A DNA stretch of 64,000 nt from Iodobacter ciconiae (GCF_003952345.1 NZ_CP034433.1:2542001-2606000); one strand, 5' to 3'. Positions 37,809 through 49,429 are shown, numbered from the stretch's first letter. Notes: generated by a model not told the origin, from the letters alone. Translations and numbers: made by a program.

Positions 37809-38509
37809 TGGGACTTCAGTCAAGAGCTTGCACCCCATCATTTAATCTTCCAGCACCGGGCAGGCGTCACACCCTATACGTCGTCTTTCGACTTTGCAGA
37901 GTGCTGTGTTTTTGATAAACAGTCGCAGCCCCCATTTCTCTGCGACCCATTTCTGCTCCATTCGCGAAGAACTTCACATACTCTGGGCTCACCTTCTCCC
38001 GAAGTTACGGTGATAATTTGCCGAGTTCCTTCTCCTGAGTTCTCTCAAGCACCTTAGAATTCTCTTCCTACCCACCTGTGTCGGTTTGCGGTACGGTCAA
38101 TATAAAGCTGAAGCTTAGAGGCTTTTCTTGGAAGCATAGGATCAATCACTTCAGTCCGAAGACTTCGTCGTCACGTCTCAGCGTTATAGCAGCCCGGATT
38201 TGCCTAAGCCACACGCCTACTCGCTTAAACCACCTATTCCAACAGATGGCTGACCTACCTTTCTCCGTCCCCCCATCGCACTTCATATCGGTACGGGAAT
38301 ATTAACCCGTTGTCCATCGACTACGCATTTCTGCCTCGCCTTAGGGGCCGACTCACCCTGCGCCGATGAACGTTGCGCAGGAAACCTTGGGTTTTCGGTG
38401 TGCGGGCTTTTCACCCGCATTATCGCTACTCATGTCAGCATTCGCACTTCCGATACCTCCAGCATCCTTCTCAAGACACCTTCGCAGGCCTACGGAACGC
38501 TCCTCTACC

Positions 38510-38931
38510 ATTTAGGAGCCAGCTTTCAGGGTTCGGGTTTCAGTGATTTGCCTAAACCATGCAACATCTTGGCGATCTCTTCATATTGATCGCGCCAACG
38601 TTGCCAGTCTGTTTCACTGATGTATCCTAAATCCATGCTATATCGTAGCCAAACTCGCACTTCATCTGCACTGCCTAAGGCAATAAAAATGAAGCGTAAA
38701 AATTCTCCTTTCAAGTAGCCTTGTTTGCCAAATCCTTCTGCAAGATTTGCAACAATGCTTTTACTCGATCGTCGTATTTGATCACCCAACGCGTATTGTT
38801 CAATCTTTGGAAAGCTTAAGCTCATCCGATGAATCTCTAAGGAGACCACATAGGCTTTCTTAAACACGTCCAATTCTTCTACACGTTGAACCATCGTTTG
38901 ACTCCTGAAGCCTGAAAGCTGACTCCTAAAT
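38510..38931 (-). other. 23S rRNA intervening sequence at helix 45
   Basis: The insertion starts about 1160 nt into the 23S gene and replaces the tip of helix 45. Its ends (38510-38530 and 38911-38931) form a 21-bp stem with one G-U wobble, ATTTAGGAG at one end facing CTCCTAAAT at the other. RNase III normally cuts such stems, leaving a fragmented 23S rRNA without ligation. The loop encodes a 122-residue protein. Confidence 0.92.
38526..38894 (-). CDS. Four-helix bundle protein encoded in the 23S intervening sequence
   Basis: A 122-residue protein of the S23/four-helix-bundle family: LDVFKKAYVVSLEIHRMS, QIRRSSKSIVANLAEGFGK, FLRFIFIALGSADEVRVWL, and a final helix around the MLHGLGKSL end. AGGAG lies 7 nt before ATG 38894. 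Its last codons and stop lie inside the left arm of the processing stem. Known for the family: almost always found in 23S intervening sequences; function unproven. Translation would need the unprocessed or excised RNA. Confidence 0.9.
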   Translation of the reverse strand: MVQRVEELDVFKKAYVVSLEIHRMSLSFPKIEQYALGDQIRRSSKSIVANLAEGFGKQGYLKGEFLRFIFIALGSADEVRVWLRYSMDLGYISETDWQRWRDQYEEIAKMLHGLGKSLKPEP

Positions 38932-39009
38932 TCGCGTCTTCGGTTATCAGTTTGAGCCCCGTTACATCTTCCGCGCAGGACGACTCGACCAGTGAGCTAT
39001 TACGCTTTC

Positions 39010-39041
<32 letters not shown>

Positions 39042-40248
39042 TGGCTGTCTATGCCTTCCCACCTCGTTTTCCACTTAACTGATTATTTGGGACCTTAGAC
39101 GGCGATCTGGGTTGTTTCCCTCTTGACCATGGACGTTAGCACCCACAGTCTGTCTCCCATGCTCGCACTTGACGGTATTCAGAGTTTGCCATGGTTTGGT
39201 AAGTCGCGATGACCCCCTAGCCATAACAGTGCTTTACCCCCGTCAGTGATACATGAGGCACTACCTAAATAGTTTTCGAGGAGAACCAGCTATTTCCAAG
39301 TTTGTTTAGCCTTTCACCCCTATCCACAGCTCATCCCCTAATTTTGCAACATTAGTGGGTTCGGACCTCCACTGCGTATTACCGCAGCTTCATCCTGGCC
39401 ATGGATAGATCACTTGGTTTCGGGTCTACGCCCAGCAACTATGCGCCCTATTCGGACTCGGTTTCCCTACGCCTCCCCTACTCGGTTAAGCTCGCTACTG
39501 AACGTAAGTCGCTGACCCATTATACAAAAGGTACGCAGTCACCCCATTTTGCAAGGGCTCCCACTGTTTGTATGCATCCGGTTTCAGGTTCTATTTCACT
39601 CCCCTCCCGGGGTTCTTTTCGCCTTTCCCTCACGGTACTGGTTCACTATCGGTCGATGATGAGTATTTAGCCTTGGAGGATGGTCCCCCCATCTTCAAAC
39701 AGGATTTCTCGTGTCCCGCCCTACTTCTCGCATGCTTAGTACCAACCAATCTCTTTCGTGTACGGGGCTATCACCCACTATCGCCAGACTTTCCAGACTG
39801 TTCCACTAAAGTTTGATCTATCACATGCAGGCTCTTCCCATTTCGCTCGCCACTACTTTGGGAATCTCGGTTGATTTCTTTTCCTTCGGCTACTTAGATG
39901 TTTCAGTTCGCCGAGTTCGCTCTACACCACCTATGTATTCAGTGATGAGTGACCCAAAAGGGCCGGGTTTCCCCATTCGGATATCGATGGATCAAAGCTT
40001 ATTTGCCAGCTCCCCATCGCTTTTCGCAGGCTAACGCGTCCTTCTTCGCCTATCATCGCCAAGGCATCCACCAGATGCACTTAGTCGCTTGATCCTATAA
40101 CCTCAAACACGTATCAACAAAGTTAATACAATTCGAAGTATCTGATTTCGCTTTGTTTGCGACATCGATTATTCAGTTCTGACTTCGAATAATCAATTTT
40201 GATACAATCTACCCTTATTTATTTCTAAACTTGAGTATTACTTCTTCT

Positions 40249-40263
40249 ATTTTTTTAAAGATC
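40249..40263 (-). promoter_or_regulatory. boxA antitermination element in the spacer
   Basis: Minus strand GATCTTTAAAAAAAT, identical to the copy in the 16S leader at 42049-42063. It resembles the TGCTCTTTAACA boxA of E. coli that recruits NusB-NusE. The repeat in leader and spacer is the usual rrn arrangement. Confidence 0.8.
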
Positions 40264-40357
40264 AATTTACTGTCTTGCTGATTTTAGAAACCAGAATTAA
40301 TGTGACTTTTGTTCAGCCCGATTAATTCTGCATCCTAAACCAACAATCCCTAAACCT

Positions 40358-40376
40358 ACAGTCGATGAGTGTGAGT
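40358..40376 (-). other. 16S processing stem, 3' arm
   Basis: Minus strand ACTCACACTCATCGACTGT is a perfect 19-nt complement to the leader arm at 42030-42048. The two enclose the 16S RNA, forming the RNase III stalk. Confidence 0.85.
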
Positions 40377-40399
40377 ACTCAATCCAAAAGTCTTCTCTT

Positions 40400-41934
<1,535 letters not shown>

Positions 41935-42029
41935 AATCGCTAAGCTAGTACTTACTGGCTTACAAAACTCAAGCCATTCCGAAAAATGACTCTTACTATG
42001 CAAGCACTTGTTTCGCTTCCGAATCAAGC

Positions 42030-42048
42030 ACTCACACTCATCGACTGT
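42030..42048 (-). other. 16S processing stem, 5' arm
   Basis: Minus strand ACAGTCGATGAGTGTGAGT pairs without mismatch with the spacer arm at 40358-40376. It follows boxA directly, as expected in an rRNA leader. Confidence 0.85.
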
Positions 42049-42063
42049 ATTTTTTTAAAGATC
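42049..42063 (-). promoter_or_regulatory. boxA antitermination element in the rRNA leader
   Basis: Minus strand GATCTTTAAAAAAAT, identical over 15 nt to the spacer copy, 53 nt downstream of the promoter -10 box. Confidence 0.8.
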
Positions 42064-42115
42064 GTTTCGCTTGCCCAAACACTGTGTTGCCGTGTGTGCT
42101 GCAGCGAGAGGCCGA

Positions 42116-42144
42116 AATATACGGATGTAGGCCGTATCGGTCAA
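42116..42144 (-). promoter_or_regulatory. rRNA operon sigma-70 promoter
   Basis: Minus strand TTGACC (42144-42139), a 17-nt spacer and TATATT (42121-42116). It sits about 180 bp upstream of mature 16S and just before the boxA and processing stem. Spacing is ideal and the boxes are near consensus. Confidence 0.8.
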
Positions 42145-42221
42145 GCGCTAGCGTGCAATAAAAGCGTAGTAATGTGCTAAGTAGTTGATTCGTATAAAAC
42201 ACAACTCAATATCAATAAAGC

Positions 42222-42251
42222 AAACAAGCTGCAGATCTCTGCAGCTTGTTT
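42222..42251 (-). terminator. Terminator of the rluE-nudJ-mnmA transcript
   Basis: AAACAAGCTGCAGA and TCTGCAGCTTGTTT form a 14-bp stem with a 2-nt gap, 25 bp after the mnmA stop. It insulates the operon from the rRNA promoter region downstream. Confidence 0.75.
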
Positions 42252-42275
42252 AAAACAAAGATAAGTTTGCTCCGA

Positions 42276-43338
42276 CTAAATGATAATTCCACCGCCCAAG
42301 CAGACCTCTCCGTCATACAGCACCACTGATTGCCCTGGTGTAACCGCCCATTGAGGCTCATCAAAGCGTAACTCACAACGACCATCCTCCATCCAGAGCA
42401 ACTCACATGCGGCATCTTGTTGGCGATAGCGGGTTTTCGCAGTGTAGCGCCCCAGCGCTGGAGGCTCACCCAAAACCCAGGAAAGATCTTGCGCCTGTAA
42501 AGTGCTTTTAAGCAGCAGAGGATGATCATGGCCTTGCACCACGATCAGCTCATTTTTAGCCATATCTTTGCCCGCAACAAACCAAGGAGCACCCTCTCCG
42601 CCAATACCGAGACCTTGTCGTTGACCAATAGTGTGGTACATCAGCCCCATATGCTCGCCCATAACCTTACCTTCCGGGGTAACCATAGGCCCGGGCACTT
42701 TAGGTAAATAGCGATTAAGGAATTCACGAAATGGGCGCTCGCCAATAAAGCAGATGCCGGTGCTGTCTTTTTTCTTGGCGTTATGCAGGCCGATTTTCTC
42801 TGCCAATTCACGCACTTCTGTTTTCAGCATATTACCCAGCGGAAAAAACGGCATGGGCAACTTGCTCCTGGCTGAGTTTATATAGGAAGTAGCTTTGATC
42901 CTTGCTGGCGTCTTTAGCACGAAGCAGCTCTGTACGGCCATCTGGGCGCACGCGATTGGAAGCGTAATGCCCAGTTGCCAACTTAGTACCACCCAGTTTG
43001 ATTGCGTAATCCAGAAAGCACTTAAATTTAATTTCGCTATTACATAAGATATCCGGGTTTGGCGTTCGGCCAGCCGAATACTCCGCCAGAAAATAGCTAA
43101 ACACACGCTCCTTATATTCTTGGGCGAAATTAACCAATTCAATATCAACGCCCACTTTATCCGCAACCGAAATCGCATCTAGGCTATCTTCTTTAATCGA
43201 ACAATACTCATCGGTATTATCGTCCTCCCAGTTTTGCATAAAGACACCAACTACGTCGAAGCCCTGCTCTTTTAAGAGCCACGCAGTCACCGAAGAGTCG
43301 ACCCCCCCGGAAAGCCCTACTACAATTTTGTCAGACAT
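42276..43338 (-). pseudogene. mnmA: tRNA-specific 2-thiouridylase, single-base frameshift
   Basis: ATG 43338 reads [17 protein letters not shown] (PP-loop), CNSEIKFK (first catalytic Cys region) and [19 protein letters not shown], then hits a stop. The next frame continues [31 protein letters not shown] (second catalytic Cys) and [19 protein letters not shown]. The break is at a run of six Ts (42843-42848 as A6 on the plus strand); five would restore 353 residues, the normal MnmA length. Known function: 2-thiolation of wobble uridine 34. The gene is so important that a sequencing error is likely; true decay is possible. Confidence 0.88.
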
Positions 43339-43372
43339 ACTTATATTTCCAGTAAACCGCATTACGATCTCT

Positions 43373-43822
43373 CTAACGATCAAAATCACGCAAAATTTCC
43401 AGCGAGTAACGACAACCCGCTGAATAATCATCGATACACGCCAATAACAAGGGACTGCGATGCTGTTCAGCGCGCGCCACAACTTCATCCCGCGTCAGCC
43501 ACACCGCCTGCTCAATATCCGCATCTAAAACACGACCAGCCTCAACACCAGCTAAATCACCAGCAAATGCAAAGCGAAGATACGTTAATTCTGGTCGCTC
43601 TGGCGGTGACCACTGATACATACCGATCAAGAAGCGAGGCACAAAACGATAGGCCGTTTCTTCTAATGTTTCGCGAATCGCCGCTTCAACAATACCTTCG
43701 CCATATTCAACATGACCAGCCGGCTGATTAAGTTTTAATTTACCTAAAATTCGTTCTTCAACCAATAAAAACCGGCCCGCCTCTTCAATCACTGCAGCGA
43801 CTGTCACATTAGGTTTCCACAT
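43373..43822 (-). CDS. nudJ: NUDIX hydrolase (NudJ-type phosphatase)
   Basis: A 149-residue protein from ATG 43822, which reads [20 protein letters not shown], the usual NudJ start, with AAGGA 6 nt upstream; an ATG two codons earlier would abut the site. The NUDIX box is [20 protein letters not shown]. NudJ hydrolyses thiamine pyrophosphate precursors and nucleoside triphosphates. It sits between rluE and mnmA on the same strand (34 bp each side), a cluster common in Proteobacteria. Confidence 0.9.
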   Translation of the reverse strand: MWKPNVTVAAVIEEAGRFLLVEERILGKLKLNQPAGHVEYGEGIVEAAIRETLEETAYRFVPRFLIGMYQWSPPERPELTYLRFAFAGDLAGVEAGRVLDADIEQAVWLTRDEVVARAEQHRSPLLLACIDDYSAGCRYSLEILRDFDR

Positions 43823-43856
43823 CGACATTCCTTCATCAATTATCAACTCATCCGTA

Positions 43857-44480
43857 TTAGCGAGTTTTATTCGGCCCCCGCCGCCCCCGTTGCTTAGGCT
43901 TTGTAGTTTCTGGATTTGGATTTACGACTCGGGGAGCTGCCACTGTTTCAACGCGCCAAGCCCCCAAAGGCAAGTTATCTACAGACCAATCACCAATTGC
44001 ATAGCGAATCAGTCTTAATGTAGGAAAACCGACCTTAGCGGTCATGCGCCGCACCTGACGATTTTTACCCTCTCGAATGATAATTTCCAGCCAGGTTGTC
44101 GGCACACACACCCTAAAGCGCACAGGAGGCACGCGCGGCCACAAACAAGCGGGCTCATCAATGATGCGCACCTGTGCTGGACGAGTAATAAAATCACCTA
44201 AATCCACGCCCGTCAATAAAGGCTGCAAATCTGACAAACTCGGGCTACCCTCTACCTGCACCCAATATGTTTTGGGCAATTTATGCCTGGGGTCGGCAAT
44301 TTTTGCTTGCAGAGGACCTGAATCCGTTAGAAGCAGCAGACCTTCTGAATCTGTATCCAAACGCCCGGCTGGATAAACATCCTTAATAGGAACAAAATCA
44401 GCCAGCGAAGCATGCGGCGGCGAGGGTGAAAACTGGCAGATCACCCCGTAAGGTTTATTTAAAAGTATGAGCTGAGGCAT
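43857..44480 (-). CDS. rluE: 23S rRNA pseudouridine(2457) synthase
   Basis: A 207-residue RsuA/RluE-type enzyme: LILLNKPYGVICQFS at the start, the catalytic Asp in GRLDTDSEGLLLLT, and the RluE tail REGKNRQVRRMTAKVGFPTL, then RLIRYAIGDWSVDNL. It lacks an N-terminal S4 domain, as RluE does. The C-terminal Arg/Lys-rich extension may bind RNA. It converts U2457 of 23S rRNA to pseudouridine. First gene of rluE-nudJ-mnmA, divergent from icd. Confidence 0.93.
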   Translation of the reverse strand: MPQLILLNKPYGVICQFSPSPPHASLADFVPIKDVYPAGRLDTDSEGLLLLTDSGPLQAKIADPRHKLPKTYWVQVEGSPSLSDLQPLLTGVDLGDFITRPAQVRIIDEPACLWPRVPPVRFRVCVPTTWLEIIIREGKNRQVRRMTAKVGFPTLRLIRYAIGDWSVDNLPLGAWRVETVAAPRVVNPNPETTKPKQRGRRGPNKTR

Positions 44481-44605
44481 AGCGGCTTGGCAGTATTGCT
44501 ACAAAACAGCGATAATAGGCTGTTTTTTCATCGGTGCCCCACAAGAAATTCACAATACTTACCGATGAGAAGAGACAAACCACTCGACACAACAGGAATA
44601 CACAG

Positions 44606-45829
44606 ATGAGCCTGATCAAAGTTCCGCAAGATGGCGCGAAAATCGTCCAAAACCTTGCAACTCCAGATAATCCGATTATCCCGTTTATCGAAGGCGACGG
44701 TATTGGCGTAGATATCACCCCCGTCATGATCGACGTTGTCGATGCTGCAGTAAAGAAATGCTACGGCAGCGGCCGTAAAATTCACTGGATGGAAATCTAC
44801 TGCGGTGAAAAAGCATCTAAATTGTATCCGGATGGCACTTACCTGCCAGAAGAAACATTAGCTGCATTGCAAGAATATGTTGTATCAATCAAAGGCCCGC
44901 TGGCAACACCAGTAGGCGGCGGCATTCGCTCATTAAATGTGGCACTGCGTCAGCAACTTGACCTCTACGTTTGCCTGCGCCCGGTTCGCTATTTCCAGGG
45001 AGTTCCTTCTCCTGTTAAACACCCTGAGCAGATCGAAATGGTCATTTTCCGTGAAAATACCGAAGACATCTACGCAGGTATCGAGTGGGATGCGCAATCT
45101 GAAGGCGCAAAAAAAGTGATCGATTTCCTGCAAAACGAAATGGGCGTGAAGAAAATTCGCTTCCCGGAATCATCCAGCATAGGCATCAAGCCTGTAAGCA
45201 AAGATGGGACTGAACGCCTGGTGCGTCGCGCAATTCAGTATGCAATCGACAACAACCGTAAGAGTGTTACCTTGGTTCATAAAGGTAACATCATGAAATA
45301 TACCGAAGGCATGTTTCGCACCTGGGGCTATGAATTAGCCAAGAAAGAATTTGGCGGCGTAGAAATTGATGGCGGTCCATACCTTGAGCTACCAAATGGC
45401 ATCGTTATTAAAGATGTAATTGCTGATGCATTCTTGCAGCAAATCCTCTTACGCCCAGCTGAATACGATGTAATTGCAACACTCAACCTGAATGGCGATT
45501 ACATTTCTGACGCCTTAGCAGCACAGGTAGGCGGCATTGGGATTGCTCCGGGCGCAAACTTATCTGATAGCGTTGCCATGTTTGAAGCAACGCACGGCAC
45601 AGCACCGAAGTATTCTGGCCAGGACAAAGTAAATCCGGGCTCGCTACTGCTTTCTGCTGAAATGATGTTGCGTCATATGGGCTGGAAAGAAGCTGCAGAT
45701 TTGATCATTACCGCCATGGAAAAAACCATTGCCGACAAAATTGTTACTTACGACTTTGCCCGCTTAATGGACAATCCAACGGAAGTAAGCTGCTCAGGCT
45801 TTGGCAAAGCCATTATTGAACGGATGTAA
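44606..45829 (+). CDS. icd: Isocitrate dehydrogenase, NADP-type
   Basis: The frame extends further upstream, but ATG 44606 ([14 protein letters not shown]) gives 407 residues, close to the 416 of E. coli Icd. [30 protein letters not shown] (the Ser is the kinase site), [35 protein letters not shown] and [13 protein letters not shown] are diagnostic. It oxidises isocitrate to 2-oxoglutarate in the TCA cycle. A terminator follows. Confidence 0.97.
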   Translation: MSLIKVPQDGAKIVQNLATPDNPIIPFIEGDGIGVDITPVMIDVVDAAVKKCYGSGRKIHWMEIYCGEKASKLYPDGTYLPEETLAALQEYVVSIKGPLATPVGGGIRSLNVALRQQLDLYVCLRPVRYFQGVPSPVKHPEQIEMVIFRENTEDIYAGIEWDAQSEGAKKVIDFLQNEMGVKKIRFPESSSIGIKPVSKDGTERLVRRAIQYAIDNNRKSVTLVHKGNIMKYTEGMFRTWGYELAKKEFGGVEIDGGPYLELPNGIVIKDVIADAFLQQILLRPAEYDVIATLNLNGDYISDALAAQVGGIGIAPGANLSDSVAMFEATHGTAPKYSGQDKVNPGSLLLSAEMMLRHMGWKEAADLIITAMEKTIADKIVTYDFARLMDNPTEVSCSGFGKAIIERM

Positions 45830-45856
45830 TCTATCAGGCTGAATATAGCCAGGTCC

Positions 45857-45880
45857 AACCCCGCTTCGGCGGGTTTTTTA
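45857..45880 (+). terminator. icd terminator
   Basis: CCCGC-TTCG-GCGGG followed by seven Ts within ATTTA, 28 bp after the icd stop. A classical tetraloop terminator. Confidence 0.9.
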
Positions 45881-45915
45881 TTTACTCCAAAGTATGCCCT
45901 CCGATATATAGACGC

Positions 45916-45943
45916 AAAAAAACCCCGCCTTGGCGGGGTTTTT
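45916..45943 (-). terminator. Terminator of the downstream csp gene
   Basis: AAAAACCCCGCC-TTGG-CGGGGTTTTT, symmetric flanks, so it can act in both directions. It ends the csp gene at 45960 on the minus strand. Confidence 0.85.
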
Positions 45944-45959
45944 AATCACCAGCAGCTAA

Positions 45960-46163
45960 TTAAGCAGCTTGGATGTTAGAGGCTTGTTTGCCTTTAGCAC
46001 CATTGGTGATGTCGAAAGAAACGCGTTGGCCTTCTTTCAGAGTTTTGAAGCCTGGCATGTTGATCGCAGAAAAGTGAGCGAAAATATCTTCGCCGCCTTC
46101 GTCTGGAGTAACAAAGCCGAAGCCTTTAGAATCATTGAACCACTTTACGGTACCTAGAGCCAT
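45960..46163 (-). CDS. Cold shock protein, CspA family (copy 1)
   Basis: A 67-residue single cold shock domain with RNP1 KGFGFVTPD and RNP2-type DIFAHFSAI. It differs from the neighbouring copy at one residue (SFDITNG against SFEITNG). It binds single-stranded nucleic acid as an RNA chaperone. The AGGAAG site precedes ATG. It has its own terminator and a leader hairpin similar to that of the second copy. Confidence 0.95.
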   Translation of the reverse strand: MALGTVKWFNDSKGFGFVTPDEGGEDIFAHFSAINMPGFKTLKEGQRVSFDITNGAKGKQASNIQAA

Positions 46164-46187
46164 TTTGGCACTTCCTATCTAAACGAT

Positions 46188-46217
46188 GAAACATGGACCA
46201 CCTCAGAAATGAGGCCC
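46188..46217 (-). promoter_or_regulatory. csp leader hairpin element, copy 1
   Basis: On the minus strand GGGCCTCATTTCTGAGGTGG then TCCATGTTT, a small stem (CCTCA/TGAGG) 25-55 nt before ATG. The leader of the second csp gene has the same layout with a changed stem sequence. Confidence 0.55.
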
Positions 46218-46234
46218 GGTTAAGGGATTGGCCC

Positions 46235-46256
46235 GAAAAAACCCGCGTGAGCGGGA
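46235..46256 (-). terminator. Terminator of csp copy 2
   Basis: Minus strand CCCGC-TCAC-GCGGG followed by six Ts, 22 bp after the stop. The two csp genes are therefore separate transcription units. Confidence 0.85.
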
Positions 46257-46277
46257 TACCATACCACCTAGCTGCGA

Positions 46278-46481
46278 TTAAGCAGCTTGGATGTTAGAGG
46301 CTTGTTTGCCTTTAGCACCATTGGTGATCTCGAAAGAAACACGCTGGCCTTCTTTCAAGGTTTTGAAGCCTGGCATGTTAATCGCGGAGAAGTGAGCGAA
46401 GATGTCTTCGCCGCCTTCGTCTGGAGTAACAAAACCGAAGCCTTTAGAATCATTGAACCACTTAACAGTGCCCAGAGCCAT
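46278..46481 (-). CDS. Cold shock protein, CspA family (copy 2)
   Basis: A 67-residue protein identical to the 45960 gene except for one Asp/Glu change. KGFGFVTPD and [12 protein letters not shown]-binding motifs are intact. Tandem duplication with duplicated leader and terminator is evident. The DNA differs at several silent sites, so the duplication is not very recent or has been constrained at the protein level. Confidence 0.95.
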   Translation of the reverse strand: MALGTVKWFNDSKGFGFVTPDEGGEDIFAHFSAINMPGFKTLKEGQRVSFEITNGAKGKQASNIQAA

Positions 46482-46505
46482 TTGGGGTCTTTCCTATCAA
46501 CTTGT

Positions 46506-46531
46506 AAAACATGAACCGCCTCGAAGAGGCA
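46506..46531 (-). promoter_or_regulatory. csp leader hairpin element, copy 2
   Basis: On the minus strand TGCCTCTTCGAGGCGGTTCA then TGTTTT: stem GCCTC-TTC-GAGGC, then GGTTCATGTTTT, matching in position and downstream sequence the element at 46188-46217. Confidence 0.55.
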
Positions 46532-46790
46532 CCATGAGGTTTGAGGTCCAAGACCAGCAAAACGGCCAAACCGGTACTGCAGAAACTTGTACATCAAACT
46601 CGAGCCACCTTTTTACGCGACTTTCACACTAAAGGTCAAGTAAAATTCTAAAAATAGATACTTATACTCAATAAAAAACCACGGTCCCAAACAAGCATGT
46701 ACACCACCCACCCATCTTCATGCAGATCAGAGCTTGAAAAAGAACAGGGGCGGACCAAAATGACTATAAATCACACGATATGGTAGAAAA

Positions 46791-47102
46791 ATGCCTTCAC
46801 AGCATCAAACCGATGCCGAACTTAATCAGCAATCGACACTCTCACCACCACCCGCTTTGTGGCGTGTACTTCTGCTAAACGATGACTTTACACCAATGGA
46901 TTTTGTCATCAATGTATTAGAAAAATTTTTCGGAATGAACCGTGAACGGGCGACACAGGTTATGCTTAAAGTTCACACAGAGGGGCGCGGAATGTGTGGG
47001 ATATTCCCAAGGGACATTGCGTCCACAAAGGTCGCAGAGGTCAGCCAGTATTCAAGGCAACATCAGCAACCACTGCAATGCACAATGGAGGTGAACGAAT
47101 GA
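46791..47102 (+). CDS. clpS: ATP-dependent Clp protease adaptor
   Basis: A 103-residue protein. [20 protein letters not shown] is the N-degron binding face (Asn and the two Asp residues), followed by [20 protein letters not shown] and [11 protein letters not shown]. It delivers N-end-rule substrates to ClpAP. Its stop overlaps the clpA start (ATGA at 47099), giving translational coupling. Confidence 0.97.
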   Translation: MPSQHQTDAELNQQSTLSPPPALWRVLLLNDDFTPMDFVINVLEKFFGMNRERATQVMLKVHTEGRGMCGIFPRDIASTKVAEVSQYSRQHQQPLQCTMEVNE

Positions 47103-49363
47103 TTGCCCAAGAACTAGAAGTCAGCCTCCACATGGCCTTTACTGATGCGAGGCAAAAGCGCCACGAGTACATCACCGTGGAGCATCTTTTACTTGCCCTG
47201 CTGGACAATCCATCAGCAGCAGAGGTTCTGCGTGCCTGCGGCGCGCACATGGACGAGCTGCGTCGTCAGCTCGGTGATTTTGTTAAAGAGCATACACCGG
47301 TCGTATCTGGCGATGGCGAAGTTGAAACGCAACCAACCATAGGCTTTCAGCGCGTGATTCAGCGCGCTATCTTACATGTGCAATCTTCAGGAAAAAAAGA
47401 AGTGACTGGAGCTAATGTGCTCGTCGCCATTTTTGGCGAAAAAGACAGCCATGCAGTTTATTACCTGCATCAACAGGCTATTACCCGCTTGGATGTAGTG
47501 AACTTTATTGCTCACGGCATTGCAAAATCAGCTAATACACAACAGCCCACTCCACGCACCGAGCAAAACGAAGAGCACGAAGAAGAAACAACAAGCAACG
47601 GAGCACTCAACAGCTTTACCGAAAACTTAAACCAGCAAGCTATTGCTGGGCGTATTGACCCACTGATTGGTCGTGAGCATGAATTAGAGCGCGTGATTCA
47701 AACACTGTGCCGTCGCCGCAAAAATAATCCCTTGCTGGTTGGCGAAGCAGGTGTGGGCAAAACGGCAATTGCTGAAGGACTTGCCCGCCGCATTGTTGAG
47801 GGCAATGTACCAGACGTACTCAAAGATGCTACCGTCTATGGCTTGGATATGGGCGCTCTGCTGGCGGGCACCAAATACCGTGGAGATTTTGAGCAACGCT
47901 TAAAAGCTGTTATCAAACAGCTGCAAGAAGAACGCAATGCTGTGCTGTTTATCGATGAAATTCACACCCTGGTCGGTGCCGGCGCCGCTTCCGGTGGAAC
48001 ATTGGATGCGTCCAACCTGCTCAAACCTGCACTATCTAATGGCTCTTTAAAATGCATTGGTGCGACCACCTATACCGAATACCGTGGTATTTTCGAGAAA
48101 GACAATGCCTTATCACGTCGCTTCCAGAAAATCGATGTGCCTGAGCCTACAGTCGAGCAAACGATTGAAATTCTTAAGGGCTTAAAAGATAAGTTTGAGC
48201 AACACCACGGCGTAAAATATACCCTGGCAGCACTAACAACAGCAGCAGAGCTTTCAGCCAGATATATCAATGACAGGCACTTGCCAGATAAAGCCATTGA
48301 CGTAATTGATGAGGCAGGTGCAGCACAGAAGATTTTGCCAAAATCAAAGCAAAAGAAAACCATTAACAAACACGAAATCGAAGAAATAGTTGCTAAAATT
48401 GCACGGATTCCACCTAAGAGTGTGTCGACAGACGACCGGAACACACTTAAGACACTGGAGAACGATCTTAAGCATGTGGTGTTTGGCCAAGAAAAAGCCA
48501 TTGAATCCGTCGCGACTTCAATCAAGATGGCGCGTGCTGGCCTAGGAAACCCACAAAAACCTATCGGTACATTCTTGTTCAGTGGCCCAACCGGTGTAGG
48601 TAAGACAGAGGTTGCTCGCCAGCTAGCCTATACCATGGGCATTGAGTTGCTGCGCTTTGATATGTCCGAGTATATGGAGCGTCACGCAGTGAGCCGCTTG
48701 ATTGGCGCTCCTCCAGGATACGTGGGCTTTGAGCAGGGCGGCTTACTAACAGAAGCAATTACCAAACATCCCTATGCAGTGTTGCTGCTAGATGAAATCG
48801 AAAAAGCACATCCGGACATCTTTAACGTCCTACTACAAGTAATGGATCACGGTACGCTCACCGATAACAACGGACGAAAAGCAGACTTCAGAAACGTAGT
48901 CATTGTAATGACAACCAATACTGGCGCTGAAACACTCACCAAATCAGTTATCGGCTTTACCACTAGCAAGCAAACTGGTGATGAGATGCAGGATATTAAA
49001 CGCATGTTCACTCCAGAATTTCGCAACCGTTTAGATGCAATTATTCCTTTTGCACCGCTCTCGCATGAAATTATTATGCAGGTTGTGGATAAATTCCTGA
49101 TTCAACTCGAAGTACAGCTACAAGAAAAGAAAGTAGAAGCCCACTTCACCCCGGCTTTGAAAACGCACCTTGCTGCTGAAGGTTTTGATCCGCTGATGGG
49201 AGCAAGACCAATGGCTAGATTAATCCAAGACACCATCCGCAAAGCGCTTGCAGATGAGTTACTCTTTGGCCGATTAATTAATGGAGGTGAAGTCACCATT
49301 GATATTGATGATGATGGGAAAGTAAGTTTAGAGATCCCTAATAAAATAGCGATACCTGCCTGA
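47099..49363 (+). CDS. clpA: ATP-dependent Clp protease ATP-binding subunit
   Basis: The frame is open upstream within clpS, but ATG 47099 gives the standard 754 residues ([19 protein letters not shown]). It has an N-terminal Clp repeat domain (1-145), AAA domain one with [10 protein letters not shown] and [13 protein letters not shown], and AAA domain two with [13 protein letters not shown] and [14 protein letters not shown]. The ClpP-binding IGF/L loop appears as SVIGFT. It unfolds substrates for ClpP. A terminator follows at 49377. Confidence 0.97.
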   Translation: MIAQELEVSLHMAFTDARQKRHEYITVEHLLLALLDNPSAAEVLRACGAHMDELRRQLGDFVKEHTPVVSGDGEVETQPTIGFQRVIQRAILHVQSSGKKEVTGANVLVAIFGEKDSHAVYYLHQQAITRLDVVNFIAHGIAKSANTQQPTPRTEQNEEHEEETTSNGALNSFTENLNQQAIAGRIDPLIGREHELERVIQTLCRRRKNNPLLVGEAGVGKTAIAEGLARRIVEGNVPDVLKDATVYGLDMGALLAGTKYRGDFEQRLKAVIKQLQEERNAVLFIDEIHTLVGAGAASGGTLDASNLLKPALSNGSLKCIGATTYTEYRGIFEKDNALSRRFQKIDVPEPTVEQTIEILKGLKDKFEQHHGVKYTLAALTTAAELSARYINDRHLPDKAIDVIDEAGAAQKILPKSKQKKTINKHEIEEIVAKIARIPPKSVSTDDRNTLKTLENDLKHVVFGQEKAIESVATSIKMARAGLGNPQKPIGTFLFSGPTGVGKTEVARQLAYTMGIELLRFDMSEYMERHAVSRLIGAPPGYVGFEQGGLLTEAITKHPYAVLLLDEIEKAHPDIFNVLLQVMDHGTLTDNNGRKADFRNVVIVMTTNTGAETLTKSVIGFTTSKQTGDEMQDIKRMFTPEFRNRLDAIIPFAPLSHEIIMQVVDKFLIQLEVQLQEKKVEAHFTPALKTHLAAEGFDPLMGARPMARLIQDTIRKALADELLFGRLINGGEVTIDIDDDGKVSLEIPNKIAIPA

Positions 49364-49376
49364 TTCTCCTCAAACA

Positions 49377-49407
49377 AAAGCCCCTTCTTATTTTAAGAAG
49401 GGGCTTT
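49377..49407. terminator. Bidirectional terminator between clpA and mscS
   Basis: AAAGCCCCTTCTTA-TTT-TAAGAAGGGGCTTT, a perfect 14-bp stem between convergent genes. Confidence 0.9.
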
Positions 49408-49429
49408 GTTATTCCAGATTTAATAAGAA

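Larger units (their letters stand above)
40095..40399 (-). other. 16S-23S internal transcribed spacer without tRNA genes
   Basis: About 305 bp between the mature ends. No tRNA-Ile or tRNA-Ala gene is seen; there is no GGTTCGA-type T-loop or acceptor pair. It holds a boxA-like element at 40249 and the 3' arm of the 16S processing stem at 40358. Confidence 0.85.

Noticed and set aside
46791..47102. A possible frameshift in clpS because the clpA frame is open through it
   Set aside because: clpS reads through its whole family length with all conserved residues; the overlap in another frame is coincidental apart from the 4-bp coupling.
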